This document shows positions 52,812 to 61,399 of a DNA stretch of 64,000 nt, one piece after another (positions within the stretch are counted from its first letter, which is position 1; each line of letters opens with the position of its first letter). The position numbers were made by a program, and so were the translations under genes. The stretch is from DASQBT01 sp963746955 (GTDB taxonomy: Bacteria; Pseudomonadota; Gammaproteobacteria; Burkholderiales; Thiobacillaceae), in assembly GCA_963746955.1 (NCBI GenBank), contig CAVVDR010000004.1, forward strand, positions 1 to 64,000, given 5' to 3'. A model generated the notes under the pieces. The model was not told the origin of the DNA. It was given only the letters and a program-made list of their open reading frames with translations, and did not search any database.

Positions 52812-53096
52812 ATTCCTCCCACTTGGTCGAGCTTTTGCCCGGCCATCCCGCATGCAGGCTGGCGTTATTGCTGCCCATGCGGTAGCGCTCAGGTTGCGGT
52901 CTTCCGTCATTCTCGCCGCTCTAGCTCGGACCACCAAGTGGTCAGCCCTTTATCCCAAAACATAACACTCGCATCCCAATACCATTTACATGGCTCGCAT
53001 GTATAATGGTATCGCGTCACTACGTATCGTGTCGCTATTAATTATAAACTGGGCCTTGGGCTTGCCAAGAATGGGGCCGAGTTCTACCATGGGGTC
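52812..53096. other. Intergenic stretch upstream of the MarR gene, with palindrome
   Basis: Slightly AT-rich; contains ACATG-GCTCG-CATGT at 52988-53002, a perfect 5-bp inverted repeat, followed at once by TATAAT (53002-53007), a good -10 element, and by a second repeat-like TATCG/CGTGTCGCTA region. This is a reasonable operator and promoter for the MarR gene. No gene fits in it. Confidence 0.5.
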
Positions 53097-53681
53097 ATGA
53101 AAAATCAGTCGCTCGTATTGCTCGACACCGTAGAGCGTCTGGGAAACCTGGTTCGTACAGGTCTGCGGCAGGCGGGCGCAACCCAAGGGTTGCAGCCGGT
53201 TCATATTCAGGCGCTGATGTTCTTGAGCGAGGCCAACCGTTACAGCAACACTCCTCAAGCTCTGGCTGAATACCTGGGGCTGACCAAGGGTACGGTCTCA
53301 CAAAGCCTGTTGGTCCTTGCGCGCCGGCGGCTGATATCGCGCTACTCGGATGAAAAGGACGGGCGGGTCGTGCGTCTGGCGCTAACCGATAAAGGCAAGG
53401 ACGCGCTGAAGGAGGTGGGTCTGCCCGGACATTGGCGTGAAGCTCTCGCGCAAGCTAGCCCGGCCAGGCTGAACTCCGCCACCAAAGTATTGAAAGAAGC
53501 CTTGAGCGCCTTGCAGACCAAGCAAGGCCAAAAGACCTTTGGTGTGTGCGTCACCTGCAGGCATCACCTGCACATCGGCCCGCGCAGCTACGTCTGCGGC
53601 TTGACCAAGGAGAAGCTCGCCAGCGGAGAGGTGCGCAAGATTTGCCGGGAACATAACCCGCCGGAGGAGGCCCCTATCTAA
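53097..53681 (+). CDS. MarR-family regulator with a Cys/His-rich C-terminal tail
   Basis: A 194-residue winged-helix regulator. The DNA-binding part reads VHIQALMFLSEANRYSNTPQALAEYLGLTKGTVSQSLLVLARRRLI, followed by the wing DEKDGRVVRLALTDKG. After residue 150 it departs from usual MarR proteins with CVTC, two His, then CGLT and CREHN: four Cys and several His that could bind zinc, iron or an Fe-S cluster. The tail is 45 residues long. A palindrome and TATAAT upstream suggest autoregulation. Its target is not clear, as it converges on argH. Confidence 0.85.
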   Translation: MKNQSLVLLDTVERLGNLVRTGLRQAGATQGLQPVHIQALMFLSEANRYSNTPQALAEYLGLTKGTVSQSLLVLARRRLISRYSDEKDGRVVRLALTDKGKDALKEVGLPGHWREALAQASPARLNSATKVLKEALSALQTKQGQKTFGVCVTCRHHLHIGPRSYVCGLTKEKLASGEVRKICREHNPPEEAPI

Positions 53682-53703
53682 ACCTCAGCCGGTTCAGGCG
53701 TGG

Positions 53704-55095
53704 TCAATCGGCAGCAAGACGTGCCCGGGACACTGCCGCACGCACTTGTTCCGGCGCCGTGCCACCTATGTGGTTGCGGGCGGCCAGCGAACCTTCGAGG
53801 GTAAGTACGGCGTAGACGTCGTCCCCTACCAAGATGCTAAATTCCCGCAATTCGCCCAGGGACAGTTCAGCCAGCTCGCAGTTTTTGCCCTCGGCAGCCT
53901 TCACTGCACGCGCCACTGCCTCGTGAGCGTCGCGAAAAGGCAGGCCTTTCTTGACCAGATAGTCGGCCAGATCAGTGGCGGTGGCAAACCCCTGCAAGGC
54001 TGCTTTGCGCATGGCCTCAGGTTTGACCTCTATGCCCTTGAGCAGGTCGGCGCAGAGCGCTAGCGTGTCGGCCAGGGTATCTACCGTATCGAACAGCGGC
54101 TCCTTGTCTTCCTGGTTGTCCTTGTTATAAGCCAGCGGCTGCCCCTTCATCAGAGTCAGCAGTCCCATCAGGTGACCAAACACCCGGCCGGTCTTGCCCC
54201 GGACCAGTTCGGGCACATCGGGGTTCTTTTTTTGCGGCATGATGGAAGAGCCGGTGCAATAGCGGTCGGGCAGATCAATAAATGCGAAAAGTGGATTCAT
54301 CCACAAGATCAGTTCTTCCGACAGACGGGACAGATGCAGCATGATGAGGGCGGCCGCATGGGTAAATTCAATGGCGAAATCGCGGTCGGACACTGCGTCC
54401 AGCGAGTTTTCGCAGACTCTATCGAATCCCAGCAACTCGGCCACATAGGCCCGATCGATGGGAAAACTGGTGCCGGCAAGCGCGGCCGCTCCAAGCGGCA
54501 AACGGTTGACCCGCTTGCGGCAGTCCAGCAAGCGCTCCGCGTCGCGGGCGAGCATCTCGAAATAGGCAAGCATGTGGTGGCCAAAGGTCACCGGCTGGGC
54601 CACCTGCAAATGGGTAAAGCCGGGCATGACGGTGTCCGCATGAGCCTCCGCCAGATCCAGAAACGCATGCCGGCAGTCCCTTACCAGACCCAGGAGCCGG
54701 TCTATGGATGCCCTCAGGTATAGCCGGATATCCGTTGCGACCTGGTCGTTACGCGAGCGCCCGGTGTGCAGGCGCTTTCCGGCATCCCCGATCCTGGCAA
54801 TTAAGGCCTTTTCGATATTGAGGTGCACGTCTTCCAGGTCCAGGGACCATTGGAAGCGCCCCGCGCGAATATCTGCCAGAATCTCCTCCATACCGCGGCG
54901 TATGTCTGCCAGATCCAGCGCGGACAGTACCCCGACTTTGGTCAGCATGGCGGCGTGAGCCAAGGAAGCCTGAATATCGAACTCAGCCAGCCGATAATCG
55001 AAGGGAATGGAGGCGGTATAACGCTTGACCTTCTCGTCCACCGGCTCGGCGAACCGGCCTGACCAAGTCTTGGGGACCTCGGGTTCTTGATTCAT
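53704..55095 (-). CDS. argH: Argininosuccinate lyase
   Basis: ArgH releases arginine and fumarate from argininosuccinate. The 463-residue protein shows WSGRFAEPVDEKVKRYTAS, TGRSRNDQVATD, PGFTHLQVAQPVT and the fumarase-superfamily signature GSSIMPQKKNPD with the flexible catalytic loop. The ATG at 55095 begins the family start (NQEPEVPKTWSGRF). It is divergent from algZ with only 15 bases between the likely starts, a conserved arrangement from Pseudomonas to betaproteobacteria. Confidence 0.96.
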   Translation of the reverse strand: MNQEPEVPKTWSGRFAEPVDEKVKRYTASIPFDYRLAEFDIQASLAHAAMLTKVGVLSALDLADIRRGMEEILADIRAGRFQWSLDLEDVHLNIEKALIARIGDAGKRLHTGRSRNDQVATDIRLYLRASIDRLLGLVRDCRHAFLDLAEAHADTVMPGFTHLQVAQPVTFGHHMLAYFEMLARDAERLLDCRKRVNRLPLGAAALAGTSFPIDRAYVAELLGFDRVCENSLDAVSDRDFAIEFTHAAALIMLHLSRLSEELILWMNPLFAFIDLPDRYCTGSSIMPQKKNPDVPELVRGKTGRVFGHLMGLLTLMKGQPLAYNKDNQEDKEPLFDTVDTLADTLALCADLLKGIEVKPEAMRKAALQGFATATDLADYLVKKGLPFRDAHEAVARAVKAAEGKNCELAELSLGELREFSILVGDDVYAVLTLEGSLAARNHIGGTAPEQVRAAVSRARLAAD

Positions 55096-55110
55096 GACTG
55101 GAGCTTTCGC

Positions 55111-56148
55111 GTGCGAAACAAAAATCATAACAACCAGGACGGAGTTTTGCCCAATTTCTGTCATCTGGGTGTAAGTCTGAAAATTATCCTTGCCGTCGAA
55201 GCCGCAGCCTACGCCCAGGCCTGGGCCGCGAGCGACGGACCGGTCGGGGCCTTGGACCTACTAATGGGCCAATCTGCCTTGCTCCAACCCGCCCTGTTGC
55301 TCACGCTGGTTACGCTGTGCCTTAGCGGACGCGCGCTGAGAAGTCTCTCCTACTCGGCCGGGCTGGCTGGCGTTTTCGGCCAGGCCCTGACCATCACCCT
55401 GCTGGTTTGCCTGATGACCCGCAGGATGTTTGGGGACATCGCCCAAGCAAGTCTGATCGATGCATTGGCGTTTGCCGGCACCCTTACCGGGCTGTTGCTG
55501 GGATACTTTCACTTGCGCAGCAAAGCCTTGTCGCCCGCCATCACCGAGGCCCGGCTGGAGGCGCTGCAAGCGCGCATTCGTCCACATTTCCTGTTTAACA
55601 GCCTGAACGCGGTGCTTTCCCTGGTCCGCTCAGACCCGCGCCGTGCGGAACGGGCGCTGGAGGATCTGTCCGATCTGTTTCGCGCCCTCATGGCGGACTC
55701 CCGCACGCTCGCCCCCCTGGAAGCCGAAGTCGCACTGACCCGCGCCTATCTGAACTTGGAGGAATTGCGTTTGGGGGACCGAGTGAAAGTGGTCTGGTAT
55801 GTCGATAAAATGCCGGCCGATGCACTTATTCCGCCGCTGGTCATCCAACCTCTGGTGGAAAATGCCGTCTACCATGGCATCGAACCTCATCGGGAGGGCG
55901 GAGAAATCAGCCTCAACATCTACCGCAGTCAGGACATGGTTCACATCGTCATCCGCAACCCCTATGCCGGCGAAGGCAATCACCATGCAGGCAACAAGAT
56001 CGCCCTGGCCAACATCCGGGAACGCCTGTCTTTGCATTTTGACCTTGATGCGACATTAAAGTCCGAACTGCTTGGCGCCGTATATCAGGTGCATATAACT
56101 CTGCCTTACACTCGTGCCCGCACCCCTCCGACTTCTGCTCGTGGATGA
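55111..56148 (+). CDS. algZ: LytS/AlgZ-type sensor histidine kinase
   Basis: A sensor of 345 residues from the GTG at 55111. It has a short N-terminal segment (LPNFCHLGVSLKIIL, the AlgZ-type opening), four hydrophobic helices (about 40-150), then the His_kinase domain with ARIRPHFLFNSLNAVLSLV (the H-box His in PHFLFN) and an ATPase with PPLVIQPLVENAVYHGI and NIRERLSLHF. The GTG is preferred over an earlier TTG because GGAG lies seven bases upstream. It overlaps algR. AlgZ modulates AlgR in Pseudomonas alginate and motility control; the target here is not known. Confidence 0.9.
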   Translation: MRNKNHNNQDGVLPNFCHLGVSLKIILAVEAAAYAQAWAASDGPVGALDLLMGQSALLQPALLLTLVTLCLSGRALRSLSYSAGLAGVFGQALTITLLVCLMTRRMFGDIAQASLIDALAFAGTLTGLLLGYFHLRSKALSPAITEARLEALQARIRPHFLFNSLNAVLSLVRSDPRRAERALEDLSDLFRALMADSRTLAPLEAEVALTRAYLNLEELRLGDRVKVVWYVDKMPADALIPPLVIQPLVENAVYHGIEPHREGGEISLNIYRSQDMVHIVIRNPYAGEGNHHAGNKIALANIRERLSLHFDLDATLKSELLGAVYQVHITLPYTRARTPPTSARG

Positions 56149-56866
56149 TGAAGCGCCAGCCCGCCGCCGTCTGGCGGAGGTATTGACCGACTGCGCGGCT
56201 ACCCTTCCGGTTCAGATTGTGGGCGAAACTGACAATGGTCTGGACGCATTAAGCCTGTTGCAAAAGCTCCCCATTGACGCACTTCTGCTGGATATCCGCA
56301 TGCCGGGCATGGACGGAATCGAGGTGGCCCAGCACCTGCAGAAGCTGCACCACCCGCCTGCGGTGATTTTCACCACTGCCTACGACACTTATGCCTGTAA
56401 AGCTTTTGAGGTGAACGCGGTGGATTACCTGATGAAGCCGGTGCGGGCCGAGCGCCTTAAAGCCGCTCTGGGCAAAGCCCATACCTTAAGTCAGGTCGCC
56501 CTCGATGCCCTGCGCCAGGCCCATCCCAAGGCGCGCAGCCACCTGTCCCTGACGGAAAAGGGCCGCATGGTGTTGATCCCGGTGGATGAAATTATCTACC
56601 TCAAAGCCGAGGCCAAGTACGTCACGGTCAAGACGCTGGCCCGGGAGTTTCTGATTGAAGAATCCCTGATCCGGCTGGAATCTGAGTTCGCCGAGAAATT
56701 CATCCGCATTCACCGCAATTGCCTGGTGGCCCGCAATCGCGTAGCCGAAATCGGCAAACAGCCCGGCGAGCAGGATGCGCATTACCTCCGACTGTCCGGG
56801 TTGAACGAAAAACTTGCGGTCAGCCGGCGGCAGTACTCAAACCTGCGCGACACGCTGGGCGGCTGA
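56114..56866 (+). CDS. algR: LytTR-type response regulator AlgR
   Basis: A 250-residue regulator with a receiver domain (LLLVDDEAPARRRL, phospho-acceptor in LLLDIRMPGMDG, TAYDTYA, YLMKPV) and a C-terminal LytTR DNA-binding domain (LTEKGRMVLIPVDEIIYLKAEAKYVTVKT, RIHRNCLVARNRV). The GTG at 56114 overlaps algZ by 35 bases. AlgR-like regulators bind direct repeats rather than palindromes. The conserved algZR-hemCD order is interrupted here by a SoxW-like gene on the opposite strand. Confidence 0.93.
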   Translation: MPAPLRLLLVDDEAPARRRLAEVLTDCAATLPVQIVGETDNGLDALSLLQKLPIDALLLDIRMPGMDGIEVAQHLQKLHHPPAVIFTTAYDTYACKAFEVNAVDYLMKPVRAERLKAALGKAHTLSQVALDALRQAHPKARSHLSLTEKGRMVLIPVDEIIYLKAEAKYVTVKTLAREFLIEESLIRLESEFAEKFIRIHRNCLVARNRVAEIGKQPGEQDAHYLRLSGLNEKLAVSRRQYSNLRDTLGG

Positions 56867-56901
56867 GCCCATTTGTCAGGAGATGAGGCAGGCTCCTCTC
56901 G

Positions 56902-57408
56902 TCAGTGGTCTTCGGTAAACGCCTTGCCTTGACGGATATTCTTGCTGCCTTCCTCGATTGCCATATCCAGAAAGCCCTGGTAAAAATCCTCCGTCAGCAA
57001 TCCCACGATCCCCTTGGCCACCTCGCGTCCCTTGGCATCGAAGACCTTGACCGTAGGTACCATGAATACATTCAAATCAGCCGCAAACTCGCCCTCAGTA
57101 AGTTTCTTTCCATCAAATCCTTTCAGTTCGGTATCTGATCCCACTTGCACCTGGCGGATCACAACCTTCTCCTTGTACGCAACATCGTTCAGCATAGGGA
57201 CCAGGTATTCGCTCTTGACCTTGGCGCAATAATGACAGCCGGGGCTGGTGAACACGACCATGAGCGGGGCCTGATGACTTGCAGCAAGCTTGCTGTCTGC
57301 CCTAAGGTCCCGGCTGTGCGGCACGTCCTTGAATTCGCCCGCGGCCTGGGCAGGTGTGGTCAGGGCCCATGCTAGAATGGGCAGCAGCAACAGCAGCGCT
57401 CGTTTCAT
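56902..57408 (-). CDS. Exported thioredoxin-like protein (SoxW-like)
   Basis: A 168-residue protein with a signal peptide (LLLLLPILAWALTTPAQA) and a periplasmic thioredoxin fold: VVFTSPGCHYCAKVKSEYLVP has the active site CHYC, and VFMVPTVKVFD the cis-Pro. This resembles SoxW, a periplasmic thioredoxin that keeps SoxXY in thiosulfate oxidation in a reduced state, which would suit a sulfur oxidiser, though no other sox gene is in view. It could also be a general DsbE-type reductase. It converges on algR with 35 bases between. Confidence 0.85.
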   Translation of the reverse strand: MKRALLLLLPILAWALTTPAQAAGEFKDVPHSRDLRADSKLAASHQAPLMVVFTSPGCHYCAKVKSEYLVPMLNDVAYKEKVVIRQVQVGSDTELKGFDGKKLTEGEFAADLNVFMVPTVKVFDAKGREVAKGIVGLLTEDFYQGFLDMAIEEGSKNIRQGKAFTEDH

Positions 57409-57496
57409 ACGGATTTCCGGCCCCCAGTCCTTCCGTTAAATTACGCTTCTGCGCGCAATTCCTTAATAGTGACTGTTTACCATCAGCTTCCCCACC

Positions 57497-58429
57497 GTGC
57501 AAACACCCTCTTCCCTTATCATCGCCTCGCGTGAAAGCGCCCTTGCCATGTGGCAGGCCGAATATATTAAGGACCGACTGCAAACCCTCCATCCTGGGCT
57601 AACAGTGGCCATCCTGGGCATGACCACACAGGGCGACCAGATACTCGATGTAACCCTCAACAAGATTGGCGGCAAGGGGCTGTTCGTCAAGGAACTGGAG
57701 CAGGCCCTGCAGGAAGGTCGCGCCGATCTGGCCGTGCATTCGATGAAGGACGTACCCATGCATCTGCCGGACGGCTTTGTCCTGACCGTCATCGGCGAGC
57801 GGGAGGATCCTCGGGACGCCTTTGTCTCCAACCGCTACCACCTGTTGTCGGAACTTCCCCCGGGCGCCGTGGTCGGCACGTCCAGCCTGCGCAGGGAGTC
57901 CCAACTGCGGGCTCGTTATCCCCACCTGGACATCCGGCCCCTGCGAGGCAACGTGGGCACCCGCCTGAGAAAACTGGATGAACAACAGTATGACGCCATC
58001 ATTCTGGCCGCAGCGGGGCTCATTCGCCTGGGGTTGCAAGATCGCATCACCGCCTATCTGTCGGTGGAGGATAGCATTCCCGCTGTGGGCCAAGGCGCGC
58101 TGGGTATAGAAATCCGCGCCGGACGCAATGATGTCCTGCCCCTGCTGGCCCCCCTCAACCATGCCAACACCGCTGCCTGCGTGCGTGCCGAACGTCAGGT
58201 CAGTCGTAGGCTGGGGGGCAGTTGCCAGGTCCCGCTGGGCGCCCACGGGGTGCTTGAGGAGGGCCGGCTTCTCCTGACAGGTTTCGTCGCCAGTCCCGAC
58301 GGACTATCACTTGTCGACGATCAAGTGCGAGGTGATCCGTCCGATCCGGAAACCCTCGGAGACACCCTGGCGGAAAAGCTCCTTGCCCAAGGGGCCGGCG
58401 CCATCCTGTCGGCCCTAGCCGGGATATGA
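57497..58429 (+). CDS. hemC: Porphobilinogen deaminase (hydroxymethylbilane synthase)
   Basis: HemC assembles the linear tetrapyrrole. The 310-residue protein has IIASRESALAMWQAEYIKD, GKGLFVKELEQALQEGRADLAVHSMKDVP, GTSSLRRESQLRARYPHL and the dipyrromethane Cys in RRLGGSCQVPLGAH. The start is GTG at 57497. It is the first gene of hemC-hemD-hemX-hemY, with four-base overlaps between C, D and X, so the set is co-translated for heme synthesis. Confidence 0.96.
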   Translation: MQTPSSLIIASRESALAMWQAEYIKDRLQTLHPGLTVAILGMTTQGDQILDVTLNKIGGKGLFVKELEQALQEGRADLAVHSMKDVPMHLPDGFVLTVIGEREDPRDAFVSNRYHLLSELPPGAVVGTSSLRRESQLRARYPHLDIRPLRGNVGTRLRKLDEQQYDAIILAAAGLIRLGLQDRITAYLSVEDSIPAVGQGALGIEIRAGRNDVLPLLAPLNHANTAACVRAERQVSRRLGGSCQVPLGAHGVLEEGRLLLTGFVASPDGLSLVDDQVRGDPSDPETLGDTLAEKLLAQGAGAILSALAGI

Positions 58430-59202
58430 ATCCGGCTCCGCTGCATGGCAAGACCATCGTCATCACCCGACCCAAGGAACAGGCCGCCCATTTGGCTGGA
58501 TTGATCCGCCGGGCCGGGGGCGAAGTGCTAGTCTTCCCAGCCATTGAAATCCGTGAAGTGGCGGACGCCTCTGCAGTCTATGCATTGATCGACCGGCTCG
58601 ACGACTACAATTTGGCAATCTTCATTAGTCCCACTGCCGTGGCTCGGGCAATGGCGCTCATCTCCAGCCGCCGCACGTTGCCGCCCGAACTCCAAATTGC
58701 CGCCATTGGCCAGGGCAGCGCACGCGAGTTGAAGCAACGTGGCGTGGATAGGGTGCTCGCACCCACCAGCCGGTTTGACAGTGAAGCCCTGCTCAACTTG
58801 CCCGACATGCAGCAGATCAGCGGTAAGCGAATAGTGATCTTTCGTGGTACGGGCGGTCGGGAACTGTTGGCGCAAACCCTCAGAGAACGCGGCGCGAAGG
58901 TCGATTACGCCGAATGCTACCAGCGCGTGCGTCCGGACATGCCGGCGACCGAATTGCTGGAGCGCGGGGCACGCAACGAAATCCATGCCCTGGTGGTCAC
59001 CAGCGCCGAGAGCCTTGAGAATCTGCGCGAAATGGTCGGAGAGCAAGGTGCTTCCTGGCTCAAGGCCACCCCCGTTTTTGTCACCCACCCCAGGATTGAA
59101 CAGGCCGGGCGCAAGCTTGGTCTGACCCGGCTGATTGTCGCCCAGGGCGGAGACGAAGACTTGCTGCAAGGTATCATTGCCTACGTGACCAAACCCTCAT
59201 GA
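58426..59202 (+). CDS. hemD: Uroporphyrinogen-III synthase
   Basis: HemD closes the tetrapyrrole ring with inversion of ring D. The 258-residue protein has low conservation as usual but shows TIVITRPKEQAAHLAGLI at the start, DNLAIFISPTAVARAM, VIFRGTGGRELLAQTLRERGA, DYAECYQRVRP and a late LTRLIVAQGGDEDLLQGI. Position directly after hemC, with an ATGA overlap, settles the assignment. Confidence 0.92.
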   Translation: MNPAPLHGKTIVITRPKEQAAHLAGLIRRAGGEVLVFPAIEIREVADASAVYALIDRLDDYNLAIFISPTAVARAMALISSRRTLPPELQIAAIGQGSARELKQRGVDRVLAPTSRFDSEALLNLPDMQQISGKRIVIFRGTGGRELLAQTLRERGAKVDYAECYQRVRPDMPATELLERGARNEIHALVVTSAESLENLREMVGEQGASWLKATPVFVTHPRIEQAGRKLGLTRLIVAQGGDEDLLQGIIAYVTKPS

Positions 59203-60185
59203 GCGACCCGAACCCCTCCATACCTTCTCCCCGAGTCATCAACTGGGCGCTTCTCCTCGCCATCCTGGCCATCGTACTGGTAATGGCGGGAATTCTGGTC
59301 GCGCGCGATGAGGTCCGAAACGTGCGTGTCGAACTGTCGCAGAAACTGTCGGAATTCCAGGCCAGCATCAAGGAAGACAGCCTGATAGCGCATAACATGG
59401 AAGAATTCGCCAAGCAGTTCAACCAGCGCCTGACCGACCTGGAGACCCAGGTATCCGACTCCAGGGAACAGCAACTCGCCATCGATGCCTTATACAAGGA
59501 AGTGTCCCGTGACCGCGACCAGTGGGCGCTGGCGGAAATCGAACGCATCCTGCTCACCGCCAGCCAGCAGTTGCAACTGGCCGGCAACGTCAAGGCGGCC
59601 ATACTGGCGCTGGAAACCGCCGATGCCAGGCTGGCACGCAAGGACCTGCCGCAATTTGTCCGTCTCAGGGCCGCCATCGCCAAAGATCTGGCCCAGTTGC
59701 GCGGCGTCCCCCAGATCGATTACACCGGCCTGTCCATCCGCTTCAATAGCCTGGTGGCGAGCGTAGATGGCTGGCCTTTGGTCAGCCAGGCGACCGTCAG
59801 GCAGCCCAGGCCGACCGTCTCGAACAGGCTGCATGGCTTTGGCCAAGACCTGCTCAGCGAACTCAAAAGCATCGTTCAGATACGCCGACTGGACCAGGGT
59901 GAACCGGCGCTGCTGGTCCCGGAGCAGGAATTCTTTCTTCGGCAGAATCTCAAACTGCGTCTGCTCTCCGCGCGACTGTCCCTGCTCAACCGGGACCAGA
60001 CCAACTATGTCACTGACCTGACGGAGGCGGAAAAATTGCTTGCCCGCTACTTCAATCTGCACGACGACGGTGTTTCCACAGCGCGCCAGGAATTGGCGAA
60101 GCTGTCGCGCCTGAACGTGTCCCCCCCGCTGCCCGGCCTGGATGCCAGCCTCGCCACGCTCCAGCAACTCCGACAGATCCAGTAA
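59199..60185 (+). CDS. hemX: HemX-like membrane protein
   Basis: A 328-residue protein with one membrane helix near the N-terminus (LLLAILAIVLVMAGILVA) and a long helical, coiled-coil-rich part (about 50-250) rich in Gln, Glu and Leu. This is the HemX family that follows hemD in proteobacteria; its enzyme activity as a methyltransferase is not supported by the sequence and its role is unclear. It overlaps hemD by four bases and abuts hemY directly. Confidence 0.9.
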   Translation: MSDPNPSIPSPRVINWALLLAILAIVLVMAGILVARDEVRNVRVELSQKLSEFQASIKEDSLIAHNMEEFAKQFNQRLTDLETQVSDSREQQLAIDALYKEVSRDRDQWALAEIERILLTASQQLQLAGNVKAAILALETADARLARKDLPQFVRLRAAIAKDLAQLRGVPQIDYTGLSIRFNSLVASVDGWPLVSQATVRQPRPTVSNRLHGFGQDLLSELKSIVQIRRLDQGEPALLVPEQEFFLRQNLKLRLLSARLSLLNRDQTNYVTDLTEAEKLLARYFNLHDDGVSTARQELAKLSRLNVSPPLPGLDASLATLQQLRQIQ

Positions 60186-61367
60186 ATGCGCTGGCTGCTG
60201 ACTCTATTGATTCTGGCTATCGCGGCGGTTGGACTGGCTCTGGCGGGTCGTTACGACCCAGGTTATGCGGTACTGGTTTTCCCGCCGTGGCGCATCGAAT
60301 TGTCTTTCATAACTCTGGTGATCCTGCTGGCACTGCTGGGATTGCTGGCCTACTGGCTCACGCGGTTGACGGTCACTACTCTGGCGCTGCCGGATTCGGT
60401 GCGCGCCCATCGGGAAAAGATCCGCCGCGAGCAGGCTTACCTCGAATTGGAAGACGCGTTTCAGGCTTACCTGGAAGGGCGCAATCAGGATGCCGAGAAA
60501 CTTGCCGCCGGCTATTCCGGCAACGACAAACAGACCGGCCTGGCTCGCGTTATTGCCGCGCGCGCCGCCCAGGAGATTCGTGCCACGGCGAAACGCGACA
60601 CCTATCTGGCGCAGGCCGCGCAAGGCAAGACAGCCCTGGCTGCTTACCTGTTTGAAGCGGAGACTCGGCTCAAGGAGCGGGATGCTTCCGCCGCCCTGAC
60701 GGCCATTAACCGGGGCCGCGCCCTCGCCCCCAATCACACCGCCCTTATCCGGCTGGAGTTGCGCGCCCGGCAGATGCTCGGCCAATGGGAAGAGACGCTG
60801 CGGCTGGTCGAGCAACTCAGCAAGGCCAACGCCCTGGATCAAACCACGGCCGCCCAGACCCGGCACCGTGCCCAGCTCGAAATCATCCGGCGCAAGTCCG
60901 GCGATGCGCCCGCCCTGCAGGCGTTCTGGAAGAAACTCTCAACCGAGGACAAGGCCTATCTGCCCAGCATCCTGGCAGCGGCAGATGCCGTCATGCGCTC
61001 GGGTGACAGCGATGCCGCGCGCGAACTGCTGGAAAAGTCCCTGGCTGCGGAATGGCAGGAAGAACTACTGTCACTCTATGCGCAAAGCGGCAGCCAGCCT
61101 CTGAAACAGATCGAAAAGGCAGAAGCCTGGCTCAGGGACAGGCCGCGCGATGCCGCGTTGCTGCTGGCTCTGGCGCAGCTGTGTGCGCGGGAGACCCTGT
61201 GGGGCAAGGCGCGAAGCTATCTGGAAGCCAGTCTGGCGCTCTCGCCAACGACCGAAGCCCATCTGGCCATGGCGGAAATCAGTCAAAAGGCGGGGAAGAC
61301 CAGCGACGCTTGCAGCCATTACCGGCAGGCGCTGGAACTGTGCCGGACCGACAAAGGCCCTCGATAA
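60186..61367 (+). CDS. hemY: HemY-like protein with TPR-type C-terminal region
   Basis: A 393-residue inner-membrane protein (two N-terminal helices: LLTLLILAIAAVGLALAG and FITLVILLALLGLLAYW). The rest is helical with tetratricopeptide-like repeats (LARVIAARAAQEI, AWLRDRPRDAALLLALAQLCARE, HLAMAEISQKAGKTSDACSHYRQALELC). Gammaproteobacterial HemY is required for protoporphyrinogen oxidation by an indirect role; this is not the Bacillus-type oxidase HemY. Start ATG is placed on the base after the hemX stop. Confidence 0.9.
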   Translation: MRWLLTLLILAIAAVGLALAGRYDPGYAVLVFPPWRIELSFITLVILLALLGLLAYWLTRLTVTTLALPDSVRAHREKIRREQAYLELEDAFQAYLEGRNQDAEKLAAGYSGNDKQTGLARVIAARAAQEIRATAKRDTYLAQAAQGKTALAAYLFEAETRLKERDASAALTAINRGRALAPNHTALIRLELRARQMLGQWEETLRLVEQLSKANALDQTTAAQTRHRAQLEIIRRKSGDAPALQAFWKKLSTEDKAYLPSILAAADAVMRSGDSDAARELLEKSLAAEWQEELLSLYAQSGSQPLKQIEKAEAWLRDRPRDAALLLALAQLCARETLWGKARSYLEASLALSPTTEAHLAMAEISQKAGKTSDACSHYRQALELCRTDKGPR

Positions 61368-61399
61368 GCGGCAGAGCCGGCGACAAATCGCATTCAAGT

